Source of the DNA: Aricia agestis
Lineage: Eukaryota; Arthropoda; Insecta; Lepidoptera; Lycaenidae
Assembly: GCF_905147365.1 (NCBI RefSeq)
Contig: NC_056408.1
Coordinates: 5,022,001-5,086,000, forward strand
Reading direction: 5' to 3'
Length of the DNA: 64,000 nt
In this document: positions 33,443 to 44,404 of the stretch, piece after piece
Numbering within the stretch: position 1 is the stretch's first letter
Layout: every line of letters begins with the position of its first letter
Translations under genes and position numbers: made by a program
Notes under the pieces: model-generated
Told to the model about the DNA's origin: nothing
Database searches by the model: none
What the model saw: the letters and a program-made list of their open reading frames with translations, nothing else

Positions 33443-33589
33443 TCTTATATATAAAATTTGATTTTCAAATGTGTTAGTCGCGCTAAAATTCGAAAACCGC
33501 TGAACGGATTGGGCTGATTTTAGTCTTAAAATATTCGTAGAAGTCCAGGGAAGGTTTGAAAGTGACACGAAGTTCACCGGGTCAGCTAG
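33443..33589 (+). mobile_element. Helitron-like element (family H2), both ends
   Basis: A|TCTTATATATAAAATTTGA ... tcaccgggtcagCTAG|T, 147 bp. Interior has gttagtcgcgctaaaattcg and ccgctgaacggattgggct. Confidence 0.8.
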
Positions 33590-34027
33590 TTTATAATAAT
33601 ATTATTAAGAGACTCTCCAGATTAGCCGTCTACCGTTAAACTCATTAATAATACATAACTAATTAGCTCCCAATTATTCATACTATTTAATAAAAGCTTC
33701 GCGAGCTTTCTAATTGATGCCATCAATAGCCTTCATTAATAAGACCTTTAAATTCTGCCCCTTCTTTTCATCAAAATTCGCATTTCAAAAATATTGGAAT
33801 TCTTCCACGACAAGACTTCACGATTTGGAAAATAATGATCTCCCGTCCGTAAATTATTAAAACGGAATTATTTATAAGTGCGAAGCTGTCGGACTTGGAC
33901 GAAATATTTCAGTTAATTAAGTTTGTCCGAGGAATTGTTCGGATGTGGTAAGTTTTTAATGATCTAAGTATATTTTATAGTTGGAACATTAAATACTCTT
34001 AATGCCTATAAAATACTCAGGCACATT
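33590..34027. other. Unassigned AT-rich DNA
   Basis: Nothing recognised. Confidence 0.4.
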
Positions 34028-34107
34028 AAGCCAAACGTGCGCGTCGCATTTCGTGAACTATGCGCTGCGTTCGGCACGTACGGTGCTGACCAATGTGCGA
34101 TCAGCTT
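34028..34107 (-). mobile_element. Half copy of the GATCGCACATT MITE
   Basis: gcgttcggcacgtacggtgc then tgaccaatgtgcgatcagctt, matching the terminal region of 2219-2744. Confidence 0.65.
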
Positions 34108-34137
34108 AAAAGATAAAACATATTATAATCGCAACCA

Positions 34138-34181
34138 AATATGTTGAACAGGCCCGCAAGCCTGCAGGCCTGTTCAACATA
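34138..34181. repeat. Hairpin, 15-bp perfect arms
   Basis: tatgttgaacaggcc, 12-base loop, ggcctgttcaacata. Confidence 0.9.
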
Positions 34182-34183
34182 CT

Positions 34184-34611
34184 AACAAATAATAATAAAC
34201 ATACACTACACAGACGTCATAATAGTGGACTACTATTAAAACTACTACGTGGGAGAGCCATGCTTCGGCACGAATGGGCCGGCTCGACCGGAGAAATACC
34301 ACGTTCTCACAGAAAACCGGCGTGAAACAGCACTTGCGCTGTGTTTCGTCGAGTGAGTGAGTTTACCGGAGGCCCAATCCCCTACCCTATTCCCCTCTCT
34401 TCCCTCCCCTATTCCCTTCCCTTCCTTACTATATTAACCTATTCCCTCTTAAAAGGCCGGCAACGCACTTGCAGCTCTTCTGATGCTGCGAGTGTCCATG
34501 GGCAACGGAAGTTGCTTTCCATCAGGTGACCCGTTTGCTCGTTTGCCCCCTTATTTCATATAAAAAGAAAAAAAAAGACGTCTGTGTAGTGTATGTTTAT
34601 TATTATTTGTT
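34184..34611. repeat. Exact 35-bp inverted repeat flanking a retroposon
   Basis: The left arm 34184-34218 (aacaaataataataaacata ... cagacgtc) is the exact inverse of 34577-34611. Between them lie 28 bp of unique sequence and retroposon copy 7. Confidence 0.95.
34247..34576 (+). mobile_element. GC-rich A-tailed retroposon, copy 7
   Basis: acgtgggagagcc ... ttatttcatataaaaag plus an A run, ending exactly where the right arm of the 35-bp inverted repeat begins. Confidence 0.85.
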
Positions 34612-34832
34612 TTATTCAGAGTAAAATTTGTAAAAAAATCTGATCGTCGAGACTATTAATGATATGATGTTTCTGATGATTTGATTATTATTAATTATCT
34701 GTGCCAAATAACATAAAAGTTTCTCCAGTAGTTAGTGAGGTAAGCCCTTTTAAATAATAATTGTACCGGCTTTTTTCACATTTTCCTCTGTTTCTTTGCT
34801 CCTATTAGTCATAGCGTGATAATATTATATTA

Positions 34833-34985
34833 TAGCCTTCCTCGATAAATGGGCTATCTGACACTGAAAGAATTTTTCAAATCGGACCGTTCCGATCAAT
34901 CAAAGATCAATCGATAGTAGTTCCTGAGATTAGCGCGTCCAAACAAACAAACAAACTCTTCCGCTTTATAATATTAGTATAGATA
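34833..34985 (-). mobile_element. Helitron-like fragment
   Basis: On the minus strand it starts A|TCTATACTAATATTATAAAG and contains gaagagtttgtttgtttg and gctaatctcaggaactact. The 3' end is indistinct. A related piece lies inside 57440-58332 (about 57930-57994). Confidence 0.6.
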
Positions 34986-35139
34986 TATTGTTCTATTATA
35001 GATGTATGACGATATATTTACGATCGGTGGCAGTCCGGCTTAAATAGTAGTAGAGCCTGTCGGACATAATATTATTATTATTGTCTGTAGGCTTGCCTGC
35101 GGGCATGACCGTCTGGTGTACCCCCGCTTTATAGGACAA

Positions 35140-36128
35140 CTAGCTGTTGCCCGCGACTTCGTTCGCGTGGACTTCAGTTTATAGCGCGCGGTGTCAATAA
35201 AATTGGTCTCAAAAGCTTTTTAAAACCCTGGTACCCCTTAAATCAAAATACCCAAACAGCCGTGTAGTGTGCACATAATATGTTTTTTTTTAATTAAACT
35301 TTTTTATACCTTTTAAAGCTTATTCAGCTTTACACAACTTAGCTGCATAATGCATTACACAACTTTAGCTTTGCCCAATAGCCAACACCCATAGGCCATA
35401 AACTATTTAGCATTTATTATTGGTAGAATGTTGTTTCTGATTTCTATGTTGGTACGTGAGTTATTTAATAACATGTATAACAATCAAAAGAATCGAAATC
35501 TTTTCTTAACATGGTACTTCCTCTTATAGAAATACATATGAGCAAGCGATAGCGCGATCTAGGCGATTCTTGGCGCCATCTGTTCCAGTTTTTGGAACTA
35601 ACTTAATTTGAACAAATTTACGCATAAACACCCCCTTACAACCCCTTTTTCCAGTAAGAAGTAGCCTATGTCCTTTCTCAGACTTTAGACTATCTGTGTA
35701 CAAAATTTCATTACAATCGGTTCAGTAGTTTTGGCGCTGTTGTTTTTGAATTTGATATCTTATCTAAGTTGGTAGGTGAGTTCTTAGTTAATAACGTGTA
35801 TAACAATCAAAAGAATCAAAAAACTGAGCTTTACATGGTACCACCTCTTATAGAAATACGCATGAGCAAGCAATAGCGCGATCTAGGGGACTCTTGGCGC
35901 CATCTATTTTGAGTTTTTGGAACTAACTTAATTTGACCAAATTTACGCATTTTCACCCCCTTACAACCCCCTTTTCCAGTTAAAAAGTAACCTATGTCCT
36001 TTCTCAGGCTTTAGGCTATCTGTGTACAAAATTTCATTACAATCGGTTCAGTAGTTTTGGCGTGAAAGCGAGACAGACAGACATACAGACAGACAGAGAT
36101 ACTTTCGCATTTATAATATTAGTATAGA
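35140..36128 (-). mobile_element. Helitron-like element (H1), complete, internally duplicated
   Basis: On the minus strand: A|TCTATACTAATATTATAAATG ... cgcgggcaacagCTAG|T. About 320 bp are present twice in direct order (about 35448-35770 and 35771-36090), sharing gtgtataacaatcaaaagaa, agcgcgatctaggc and ttacaatcggttcagtagtt, with moderate divergence. Non-coding. Confidence 0.85.
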
Positions 36129-36670
36129 TTATTCTAAATAACCCGCATTTTAAGGGCTTGTAACTTTTCTTTTTTTGCTGTTTACATACCAGAGACCCCT
36201 AAATAGTTTGAACCCATTAGTTAACTTGATAACACTCGTCCACTCGTTAACAATGTAAATATGCAAAAACATTTTCATCATGACCCGCGATTAGCATTAC
36301 AAAACCGAGCATAAAAAGTGCTCATTTAATATTTTCTGTTCTAAGTTGCAAATAAATGCAAATGGAAACTCATCCAGAATTTGCCTTCAGCGAGAAAATT
36401 AATTCAAAAACTAGCCGTGTGCAACAAAACTACTCGTCTCAACTATTTGCAAAGTTTAATTCATTGTTGATTAATAGAATTCCGGTTAAGGGAATTTAAG
36501 GTTAATTATTGAATGAAAATATTTTGTAATGTGTTACCATGTAAGCAGGAACAAATTCCTGCACGAAAATGTTGTAAGGATTGTTATACATTACAACGTG
36601 ACGATACGACGCGTTTTAAATTTAACCGTTCAAAATTTAACTCTATTTACTAGATAAGAAAATAGACATT
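36129..36670. other. Unassigned AT-rich DNA
   Basis: Nothing recognised. Confidence 0.4.
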
Positions 36671-37172
36671 TATAGTTTGTGCGTTTTAAGATGATATGGG
36701 TGACAGTTTTCATGTTCCTTGCTACGGGTTTTTTTTACAAGAAAACAAAAAAATCAAAATGTAATAAATTATATTCCATCTTCAAAAACAAATGTTTCCT
36801 ATAATTGTAAATGAATAAAAATAAAAAGATGCCAAATGCTAACTTATTAATAAAAATTATAAATATTAACTGTGAAATAGGAGTATAAAATTATTGTTAC
36901 GAAAACATTTGAAAAATGTCATATGCATGAAACGCAACTTATGTCAATAGAGATTGACTCTGTTGAATCGAAATCAAATCGATAAAAAAAGGCGGCCATC
37001 TTAAATCGCCGGCACCACTGAAATGTCAGTACGAAATCGATAATTTCGATTGCAATTCCTTTACGAAGTGATTCGATATTTTTATACTATCGATTAATTT
37101 TTGTTAGGTAACTTCCCTACTATTGTCAATTATAATGTGTTACGCATATCATCATAAAACGCACAAACTATA
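36671..37172. mobile_element. 502-bp TIR element, TATAGTTTGTGCGTTTTA
   Basis: tatagtttgtgcgttttaag at left and aaaacgcacaaactata at right, with gatgatatg/catatcatc following. No open frame. A TA target duplication is possible because the TIR itself begins with TA. Confidence 0.75.
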
Positions 37173-37914
37173 ATTGACTCGCTCGCTATGTTGAGCTGTC
37201 TATTCTAATTTTTAAAAAAGCTTAATTAAAATCGCACAATCGACTCGTCAGAATTAAGATGTTGCTATGTGAGCTGACCTTTAAATTTCAAGGAGAAAAT
37301 AAGTATTACAGTTATAGCATTAGCAACATCGATTTCTCGGCTATAAAAACATTATACTTGATCTACTAATAAGTATCTTTAACTAAAGATAACTAATAAT
37401 ATACACATAATATTATGTAAACTTTAAAAAATATTCCGAAACTCCGACGAAACTTAGCTCGGAAAATATAAAAGTAGTTCGACAAATAATCTTAAATTTT
37501 CCGTCAGCAACACTCAAACCAATCGGGATCGAAGATTGCGTTATAGCTCCCCGTTTTTCCCAACAATTTAAGTGCTGGCAACACTGAATTCCGTCGGGGC
37601 ATAATTTAGTTGCTATTAGTCGAGTGAGTTATTACGAAAATGTTGTATATTTTCATACAAACTTTTGTATCCTTAGGGTTTCGAAATAGAACAACGAAAC
37701 TGTGTAAGTAAAATATTGTTGAAACTTTCCCCACTATCGCGTAGTGATGAATTCCATTAAATTCTCTTTCAAATAATGCTCTGAAAATTTTAAATATGAC
37801 AACCGAGGAACGCTCTGAAATATAACTTAATATCGTCTTCATATATTTTTCATTCCTTTGTTTTATTAAATGCTCTAGGAACGTTTGCCGACGTTTACTA
37901 AATTCTATAATATA
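37173..37914. other. Unassigned AT-rich DNA
   Basis: Nothing recognised. Confidence 0.4.
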
Positions 37915-38141
37915 CAGGGTGTAACAAATTACAAAACTAAGTGATAATACTTTAGGCTGTGTGTGGATTCCATATTATAATTATAGAGTTCACTGTGAAA
38001 ATAGCAGTACTGAACCTATTCTTACTTTTGTTTGGGAAACAAATTGCCACAAATCACCAAAAATATGCTCTTTTAGCGCTGCTACTCTCACAGTGAACTC
38101 AAAATAATGGGACACATACACGTATGATCACTTTATTTTGT
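37915..38141. mobile_element. Long-TIR MITE family A, copy
   Basis: cagggtgtaacaaattacaa, gttcactgtgaaaatagcag, then the inverse gctgctactctcacagtgaa and gatcactttattttg. Confidence 0.8.
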
Positions 38142-38368
38142 GACAATGGTGTCACAAAATATTATATAATTCCGTTATACTACAATCGAAATGTTTTTAA
38201 TATGAATATACTGAAACTCGGCCAAATAAAGGCGCTAATAATAATATTTGTGTTGGGTGCTTGTGCTGATATTATGATACTTTTAATTTTGCTGTAAGCA
38301 AAAACCTATCATCTTTTCATTTAGGTCTGTTTTCGGATAGACCGTGGATTTTAATGCAAGCGCGGCGG

Positions 38369-38710
38369 TATGGACGCTTCACCGCGAGATCAGCAGTTGT
38401 AACGAACAGATCACAATAATTAGGGAGATCGCAGACGGTACACTTTTTAACCGACTTCCAAAAAACGAGGAGGTTATATGTTCGGCTGTGGATATTTTTT
38501 TTGTGTAACGGAGTCTGCGGCGCACATACAGTCTGCATGGCCGCGCCATGCCGACTGTATGTGCGCCGCAGACTCGATCACACAAAAAGTGTGCCGTCTG
38601 CGATCTCCCTTAATATTAAATTGACATGATCCGACCAAATGACGTTGGTCTGTCAACTGCCTAGGAATCATTTTCCTCGACGGTACAATTGTTTGTGATC
38701 TCGCGGTGTA
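38369..38710. mobile_element. Nested foldback with an AACCGACTTCC insertion
   Basis: The outer pair ttcaccgcgagatca / tgatctcgcggtgta encloses an inner long hairpin: agggagatcgcagacggta and gtctgcggcgcacatacagt with their inverses around cgcg (centre about 38543). About 50 bp (aaccgacttccaaaaaacga ... ggatatt, from 38449) interrupt the left inner arm only. The same motif occurs at 12779 and 57588. Confidence 0.75.
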
Positions 38711-38745
38711 GCCGCAAAAAAGCGCACCTGTAGTGCGCATATTAT

Positions 38746-39679
38746 GTAAATCGATTTTTTTCGGTCGCACTGTATGTATATTTTACTTCGAAGCATAACT
38801 CTATTTTTCAAGTATATTATTGCATTTTTGCGATGAATAACAACCGACAGACAGCCAGAGCGTTATCACTTTTTATACATATTTAATTATTGCCGATGAA
38901 AATACACAGACTTTATTATTACAGTTTTTATTATGTTATGGGAACACGTAGTATGAGATAATTTTATAATATTAGAGATGTGGGTAGAGATATGAAAATT
39001 TACTGAAGAATAATAAATCTACGATTAAAATGTTATGCATCTAAGATGAGACTATAAACAAAAAATCATAACATAGAAAACAGAATGAAAATTTATACAT
39101 TTTAGCCATACTCCTTTATGACGATACGAAATTGGTGTTTTGAAAATACGAGTCAGTTAAAGCAAATAAAATAACTCTTTTTAACCCAAAAACAGCGGGC
39201 TCCCGTGTACACGAAAATAAACTAAGTGGTCAGCAGTCAGCAGTTAAAATTGCAATTTTATTAAAAATTTGTAGGAGCGAAAATTTGCAAACAGCTGTTT
39301 TTTTGCTGAGCATTTTGTATCCTAATTTATACTTGGAACCGGGGTGAAAAGGGAGATTTTATTAAAAAAGTTCTGACGCCTGGCATATAGCCATGAAATA
39401 AATTGCTACAATTACGCCAGCTTAATAACGCTATGTCATTCTAACACTTTTATGACTTACAAATTACCAAGTGGTCGAGAATCGAGATGATTTGATTTGC
39501 GCGCGTTTTGCGAAACAAAGTCGCTTTTCGATGTCTGTCCCTGTGGAATGTTAATCCTTACAACTATATAGACATATTGAGATGTAAACGTAAATATTCA
39601 TGCGATTTTAATTGGCGGTCTTACCGCTCTCAGCGGTTTCTTCCAGAAAACGCATAATATAACAGTTTGAGATATAAAA
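38746..39679. other. Unassigned DNA
   Basis: Nothing recognised. Confidence 0.4.
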
Positions 39680-39785
39680 AGTTATATCTGCGCCTGATCT
39701 CTCGCTGAACGTTCGGTCATCCATCCTACTAGGTTACGGGAGTAAGAGAGCGTTCCCTTGTATACTGCACAAACAAAGATACCCA
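39680..39785 (+). mobile_element. SINE family S2, internal fragment
   Basis: ctgcgcctgatctctcgctg, gggagtaagagagcg and cttgtatactgcaca match the S2 body at 11580-11680 (inverted). Confidence 0.65.
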
Positions 39786-39931
39786 CATAAAACACCAAAG
39801 GAACTGGCCAACGATCATCCCACAAAAAAAATACGTATTGAGTTATGAATGCAGTCATGTTCTTGAGATAATTTTAAGCAAGACTGCATTTATAACTCAA
39901 CAAACACAAATGCTTAACAGCGACCACTTAT

Positions 39932-40337
39932 GGCCAACCCACACGTACCACAACCACACCACACCGCAACGACAAAATGTCGTCGAGCAGTGGTTACGTG
40001 TGAATGGTGTCGCTGCAGCTTTTCGTAGTTGCGTTGTGGTACCGACAAAATACTGACGTGGTTGCGTTGTCGCCAGTGGTTGCGATGTGGTTACGTTCGA
40101 AAGTCAGAAAAAAAGAAACGGAGGGGGCGAAGAGCGCGGACGGTGTGCGCGCACTGTCATTGCATCGACGCAACGTTGTGGTTGCTATGTGGTCGGTATC
40201 ACACAAGTGGTCGACAACGACTGCAAAATGAGGTATGTACTTGTGAATGATCCAGTTCATTTACAATACGAAATATACGCCCGACCACGTGGTGAGGTTA
40301 TGGTTGTCTTGTGGTTGTGGTACGTGTGGGTTGGCCC
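39932..40337. mobile_element. GT/CA-rich TIR element with subterminal repeats
   Basis: ggccaacccacacgtaccac and gtggtacgtgtgggttggcc form about 28-bp inverted termini. TTAT/CTTA flanks suggest a TTA-type target. Inside, gtggttgcg/gtggttgtg/gttgcgttgt words recur more than ten times, mostly in one orientation per half. Open frames here are a by-product of low-complexity GC-rich sequence. Confidence 0.75.
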
Positions 40338-40379
40338 TTATGCTCATTCTCTCTCAGCTCTCACGACATAGGTTATTCT

Positions 40380-40496
40380 AGTGTGCGAGCTATAGCTAAT
40401 CATTTTAGTAAATTAGCTATAATTGCCAATGTAATATTTTCTGGAATCATTGTATGTTTTTGCTGAAATAAAGAATTTTTATTTTATTTTATTCTG
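40380..40496 (+). mobile_element. Retroposon 3' end with (TTTTA)n tail
   Basis: gctgaaataaagaattttta followed by ttttattttattttatt, an aataaa signal plus pentamer tail as left by some non-LTR elements. The 5' limit is unknown. Confidence 0.5.
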
Positions 40497-41247
40497 GTTC
40501 AAAATCGTAGGGGCAAATAATCCTTATTCCGTTTAAAAAATGATTTAAACGTGCAGCAATACCTAGGTTTTTAGAATCAATTCGGCAAAAAGTAATTAAA
40601 TTAGGAACCGCGTTCCACAAAAACGTATAAAAACGAAAAAACTTTCCGAATCCCGAGTATTCGACCACTAGGAAAATAAACGGATTTTATTTAAAATTTT
40701 TCATTTGAAAAACGAAAAATGTACACGCTGGGAATCTAAACAACAGGTATGTGAAAGAAAATTGTGAAAATTGTGTTTGTTATGTGTTTGTGTGCAAATA
40801 AATTATACTCGTTCGTTGTAATCGTTTTACATTCAGCATTATTACTTCACATTGGATGCAACTTGATTGAGTAGAAATTCATTTCAACTAAATCGAGGTC
40901 TAAAAGGTAAGCTAAGGTTTTTCTCTTTCATTTTAAATTAAAAATAAATTAAAATAAATAAACGTAAATTAAATTAAATAAAAGGGGTATCCTTTTTTAA
41001 CCATTACACCACAAGAATAATACAAGTAAAAGACAAAAAAAATTGAACGTACAGTACAAAATTACCTTTACAAATATTTTTGACAAATGGTACAAAACAA
41101 TCCACATTCCACAATAAGTAAATGTTACAAAGTATACGACAATACAAAAATATTATGTATATTTTTAATGGCATAATAAGATTTCAAAGTCTAACGAAGC
41201 AAGGCAAGGAGTGTAATGATCAAAAACTGAATTGGCATCCACTCAGC
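40497..41247. other. Unassigned AT-rich DNA
   Basis: Nothing recognised. Confidence 0.4.
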
Positions 41248-41445
41248 GGGGCTAAAATGGTCACATTTAGCAATTCCTCTCAATCAATTCAGCAAATGAA
41301 TTGTCAAAACTGTCAAACTGACAAATGTCAAATCAGTACAAAAATACAGAAATGAATTGCAAGCAGAGTTGCATTTTGCGATTTAAGAAAAATGAATCAT
41401 ATTATGATTCATATCATGATTCTTCAAAGCGACCATTTTAGCCCT
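41248..41445. mobile_element. MITE, TIR GGGGCTAAAATGGTC, copy 2
   Basis: Same as 25486-25665 over ggggctaaaatggtcacatt and caattcagcaaatgaattgt, with about 18 extra bases (aaatgtcaaatcagtac). Confidence 0.85.
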
Positions 41446-41927
41446 GCAGGTAGTGACCGCGGTTCGCAGTCCCTGATTTTCAGTGGATCCAGACTGTCAG
41501 GTGAATGACAGACCACAAAAGTCACCAGTCCTATTTTAATAAATATATCACATTTTAATAAATATTTTAAAAGAAACTAAAAATTATCACTGCAAGTGTT
41601 GTCATATAAAAAATGTATAATTTCAGACAAATTATTCCAAAGTTTTTCTTCAACTCTAAATCAGCTTACAAATTGAGTATACTCCATAAAGATACCTGTT
41701 TACTACTCGTTACAAAAGTGGGTTACAACTTGCAATAATATTTGCTCCATTTAACCCATGAGAGGCTAAGAGCTACCTACTAAGTTCGAACCGTCTAGTT
41801 CGGTCGTATAATCTTTTATCTGCAATTTTATGCTTGTTGGAGCTATGGATGTTCACACTTTATTCTAGGAAAATATAATTTTGTACAAAATATAAAATTT
41901 TCCTATTTCGTCAAAGGGCAAGTTTAA
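41446..41927. other. Unassigned DNA
   Basis: Nothing recognised. Confidence 0.4.
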
Positions 41928-42178
41928 AAAATCGGTCAAGTGCGAGTCGGACTCGCGCACGAAGGGTTCCGTACCGGTATTGAGTGAAAGTAGACAACAA
42001 ATTTTGTTTTTTGTATAGGTGGCCCCCCCAATATGTTTTTTTTAAGGATTTTGTGAAAATTTTAAGTGCGTAACTGTTACCATTATTGATTACGAGCAAA
42101 AAAGGCCAAAAAATCACGTTTGTTGTATGGGAGCCCCACTTAAATATTTAATTTATTTTGTATTTGTTGTTATACTAT
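41928..42178 (-). mobile_element. AGGGTTCCGTACCC repeat, copy 3, partial
   Basis: Opens aaatcggtcaagtgcgagtc and continues gcacgaagggttccgtac, aaaaggccaaaaaatcacg and tgtatgggagcccc, the inverse of copy 1's right half. Confidence 0.7.
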
Positions 42179-42917
42179 CAAATTCGTCGGGTTTCACAAT
42201 ACGACCAAAGAGGAACACGTCCAGCGAATATGTCATAGTTTTAAATTCTTAGGTAACAATTTAACAACCCTAGCGACGATTTTCGTCATAATACGTCAAA
42301 TTTAAAAAATTTCAACATCAGTTCTAAGTCGGTATACTCTATAATTCTGTCTACTCTGACATTAGGACTACTATATTTTGTACAAAAATATTGACTTTAT
42401 CATATTTTTTTCAACTCTTGTCTCTGGGACTCAGCTGATCTCAGACTGGCCGTGTAAGCATTGTCTAATAGTATCTAAAAAAAAACTATAATCCATTTTT
42501 AATTTGTCACCTTGTTGTCAACAGACTTCAACCATAAATAAAAGAGTATAATTCGTATGTATAGGCTTGTCACTCAAAAATCTGTCATTTTCCTAGTGTG
42601 TGTGTTGTAGTGTGTGTAATGATTTATTTGTTAAACAAATGTATGATAAAAGCATAATTTCAAAATATTATTAGCTCGATGCACTCCTTCACCATATAAA
42701 CTATAACTGTGCAAAATTTAATTCACCTACGTTTCCCCATTTTTTGTCAAAAGGGATACAAAGTTTTTTGGCTTACGTATTAATATATAGATGATCAAGT
42801 AAGAAATATCTTATTTTAATAGACTACAAGAAAATAAAAAACACAAAATATGCAGTTAAAATACCAGTAGCACTACTAAATGTATAAGCTATACAGTGTA
42901 CATACTGTACATCCGTT
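42179..42917. other. Unassigned AT-rich DNA with scraps
   Basis: Around 42640-42795 ctcgatgcactccttcacca and tatataga resemble a decayed repeat end. Nothing else. Confidence 0.35.
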
Positions 42918-43186
42918 TAAGGATCACCGCAGATATACAATTTCAAGTTGGCCGACTATCGTACAACTAAATTGCGTAGTTTCACATATTAATTGGACAA
43001 CTTTTTAATTTGTAGGTAATCGGAAAGGAATCGCGATTCTTATACGATTGGTGTCCAATTATTTAATTGTACACCAATCGTAATAGTTGGATGCAATGTG
43101 CGGGCTCTCATAAGTCGCTATAGCTATTGGTATACTATGCGATTTAGTTGGCCAACTTTAAATTGTAAGTCTGCGGTCGCTCTAAG
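42918..43186. mobile_element. MITE with imperfect 38-bp TIR
   Basis: ccgcagatatacaatttcaa plus gttggcc, inverted as ggccaactttaaattgtaag plus tctgcgg. Nested palindrome gattggtgtccaatta/aattgtacaccaatcg in the centre. Confidence 0.75.
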
Positions 43187-43624
43187 CATACAGTAGGTAT
43201 GTACACGGAAAACGTAGTTGTTAGGACAGGCTTAAATTATCTTCATCGACTTCTTTCCATTCTTTTTCCGATGTTCTCCTTTTTTGATTTTTGCAATGTC
43301 GTCCTAGTGTAAAGAGAATTAATGTTATTGTCGGTTCATCTTTATTACCAAAATCAATACTTAGCAGATTTTTCTCATTAATAAAACTGATTGATACAAA
43401 TCGAAAAATTAATTCAATGATTCGAATTTGTTCGATTCGCGTTTGATTTGATCAAACAATTTCAATAATCAAAGAAGAATTTGTCGCGCAAACGATGCGA
43501 CAAATTTTAATAAGCGCGTTTGAAGACTTGAGTGTAAGAAGTGGATAAGTAACATTTTAAAATATAAAAGGCCTGACAGACGTACGAACTCAAGGCCCTG
43601 TATTCCCAGAAACGGACGATTTTC

Positions 43625-44282
43625 GAACGACGATACGACGAATAAAATAAAATAAAAATTGTTTTATTTCTGAATAGATTTTAAGAAAATACTTTCAGAA
43701 CGTTGTTTGTTTTCTTTATAATATCTTGTATAATCCCCTCTCTCCATCCTATCTGCTCCATAGATTCAATTCCTCTCTCTCCCATCCCATCGATTCAATT
43801 TCTACTCCTACTCCTTTACCGTGCACGCAGTCAGATTATGGAACTCACTTCCCCACACTCTTCGTGACAGTCCGACTATCGCTGTGTTTAAAAAACGATT
43901 GAAAGAACATTACCTGCATTCTCAATCACTGTAATCTGTGTTATTATGTGTACATAAAGTATTTATATATTAGAAACATATTATTATTTATTGATTTCAT
44001 ATAGGTTTTATAGAGTTTTAGTATAAATAATTAGTTTGATTTTGTTGTAAGTAAGTATTTATAATTTATTTAGTATAATTAGTTAATAACTATTGATTCT
44101 GCACGTCCTATCTGCTATCTTTTACACTGTATCTCTTCCTATTAAGAGATTTCCTTTAGAAATAAGCAGTTCCTTTGTGTCGTCTTTCCATGTTAATTGT
44201 ATGTTTATGTTTTCTTGTGTACAATAAAGAGATAAATAAATAAATAAAAACGTTGATATACTACGGTGCCTACCACCGGTAT
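43625..44282 (+). mobile_element. 5'-truncated non-LTR retrotransposon 3' end in the left arm
   Basis: Codes VRLWNSLPHTLRDSPTIAVF then KKRLKEHYLHSQSL and stop (43830-43934), the standard C-terminus of jockey/CR1-like reverse transcriptase proteins. It is followed by a 300-bp AT-rich 3' region and tail aataaagagataaataaata (to 44248). Short unplaced stretches lie at both edges, so exact borders are uncertain. Confidence 0.75.
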
Positions 44283-44404
44283 CAAGATTTAAATGTGACA
44301 GGAGACATAAAAATATAGTAATTTCAATTCTGAAAAAAATATATGTGTTAGTTAAGGATCTAATACAGTGGAATTTATATTCCATTACACAATATCATGA
44401 ACTT

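Noticed and set aside
40004..40371. Several overlapping open frames of 70-94 codons
   Set aside because: They fall inside a GT-rich inverted-repeat element and reflect its low-complexity composition.
44122..44385. 87-codon minus-strand frame
   Set aside because: Crosses a retroposon tail into a foldback arm, so it cannot be an inherited coding unit.
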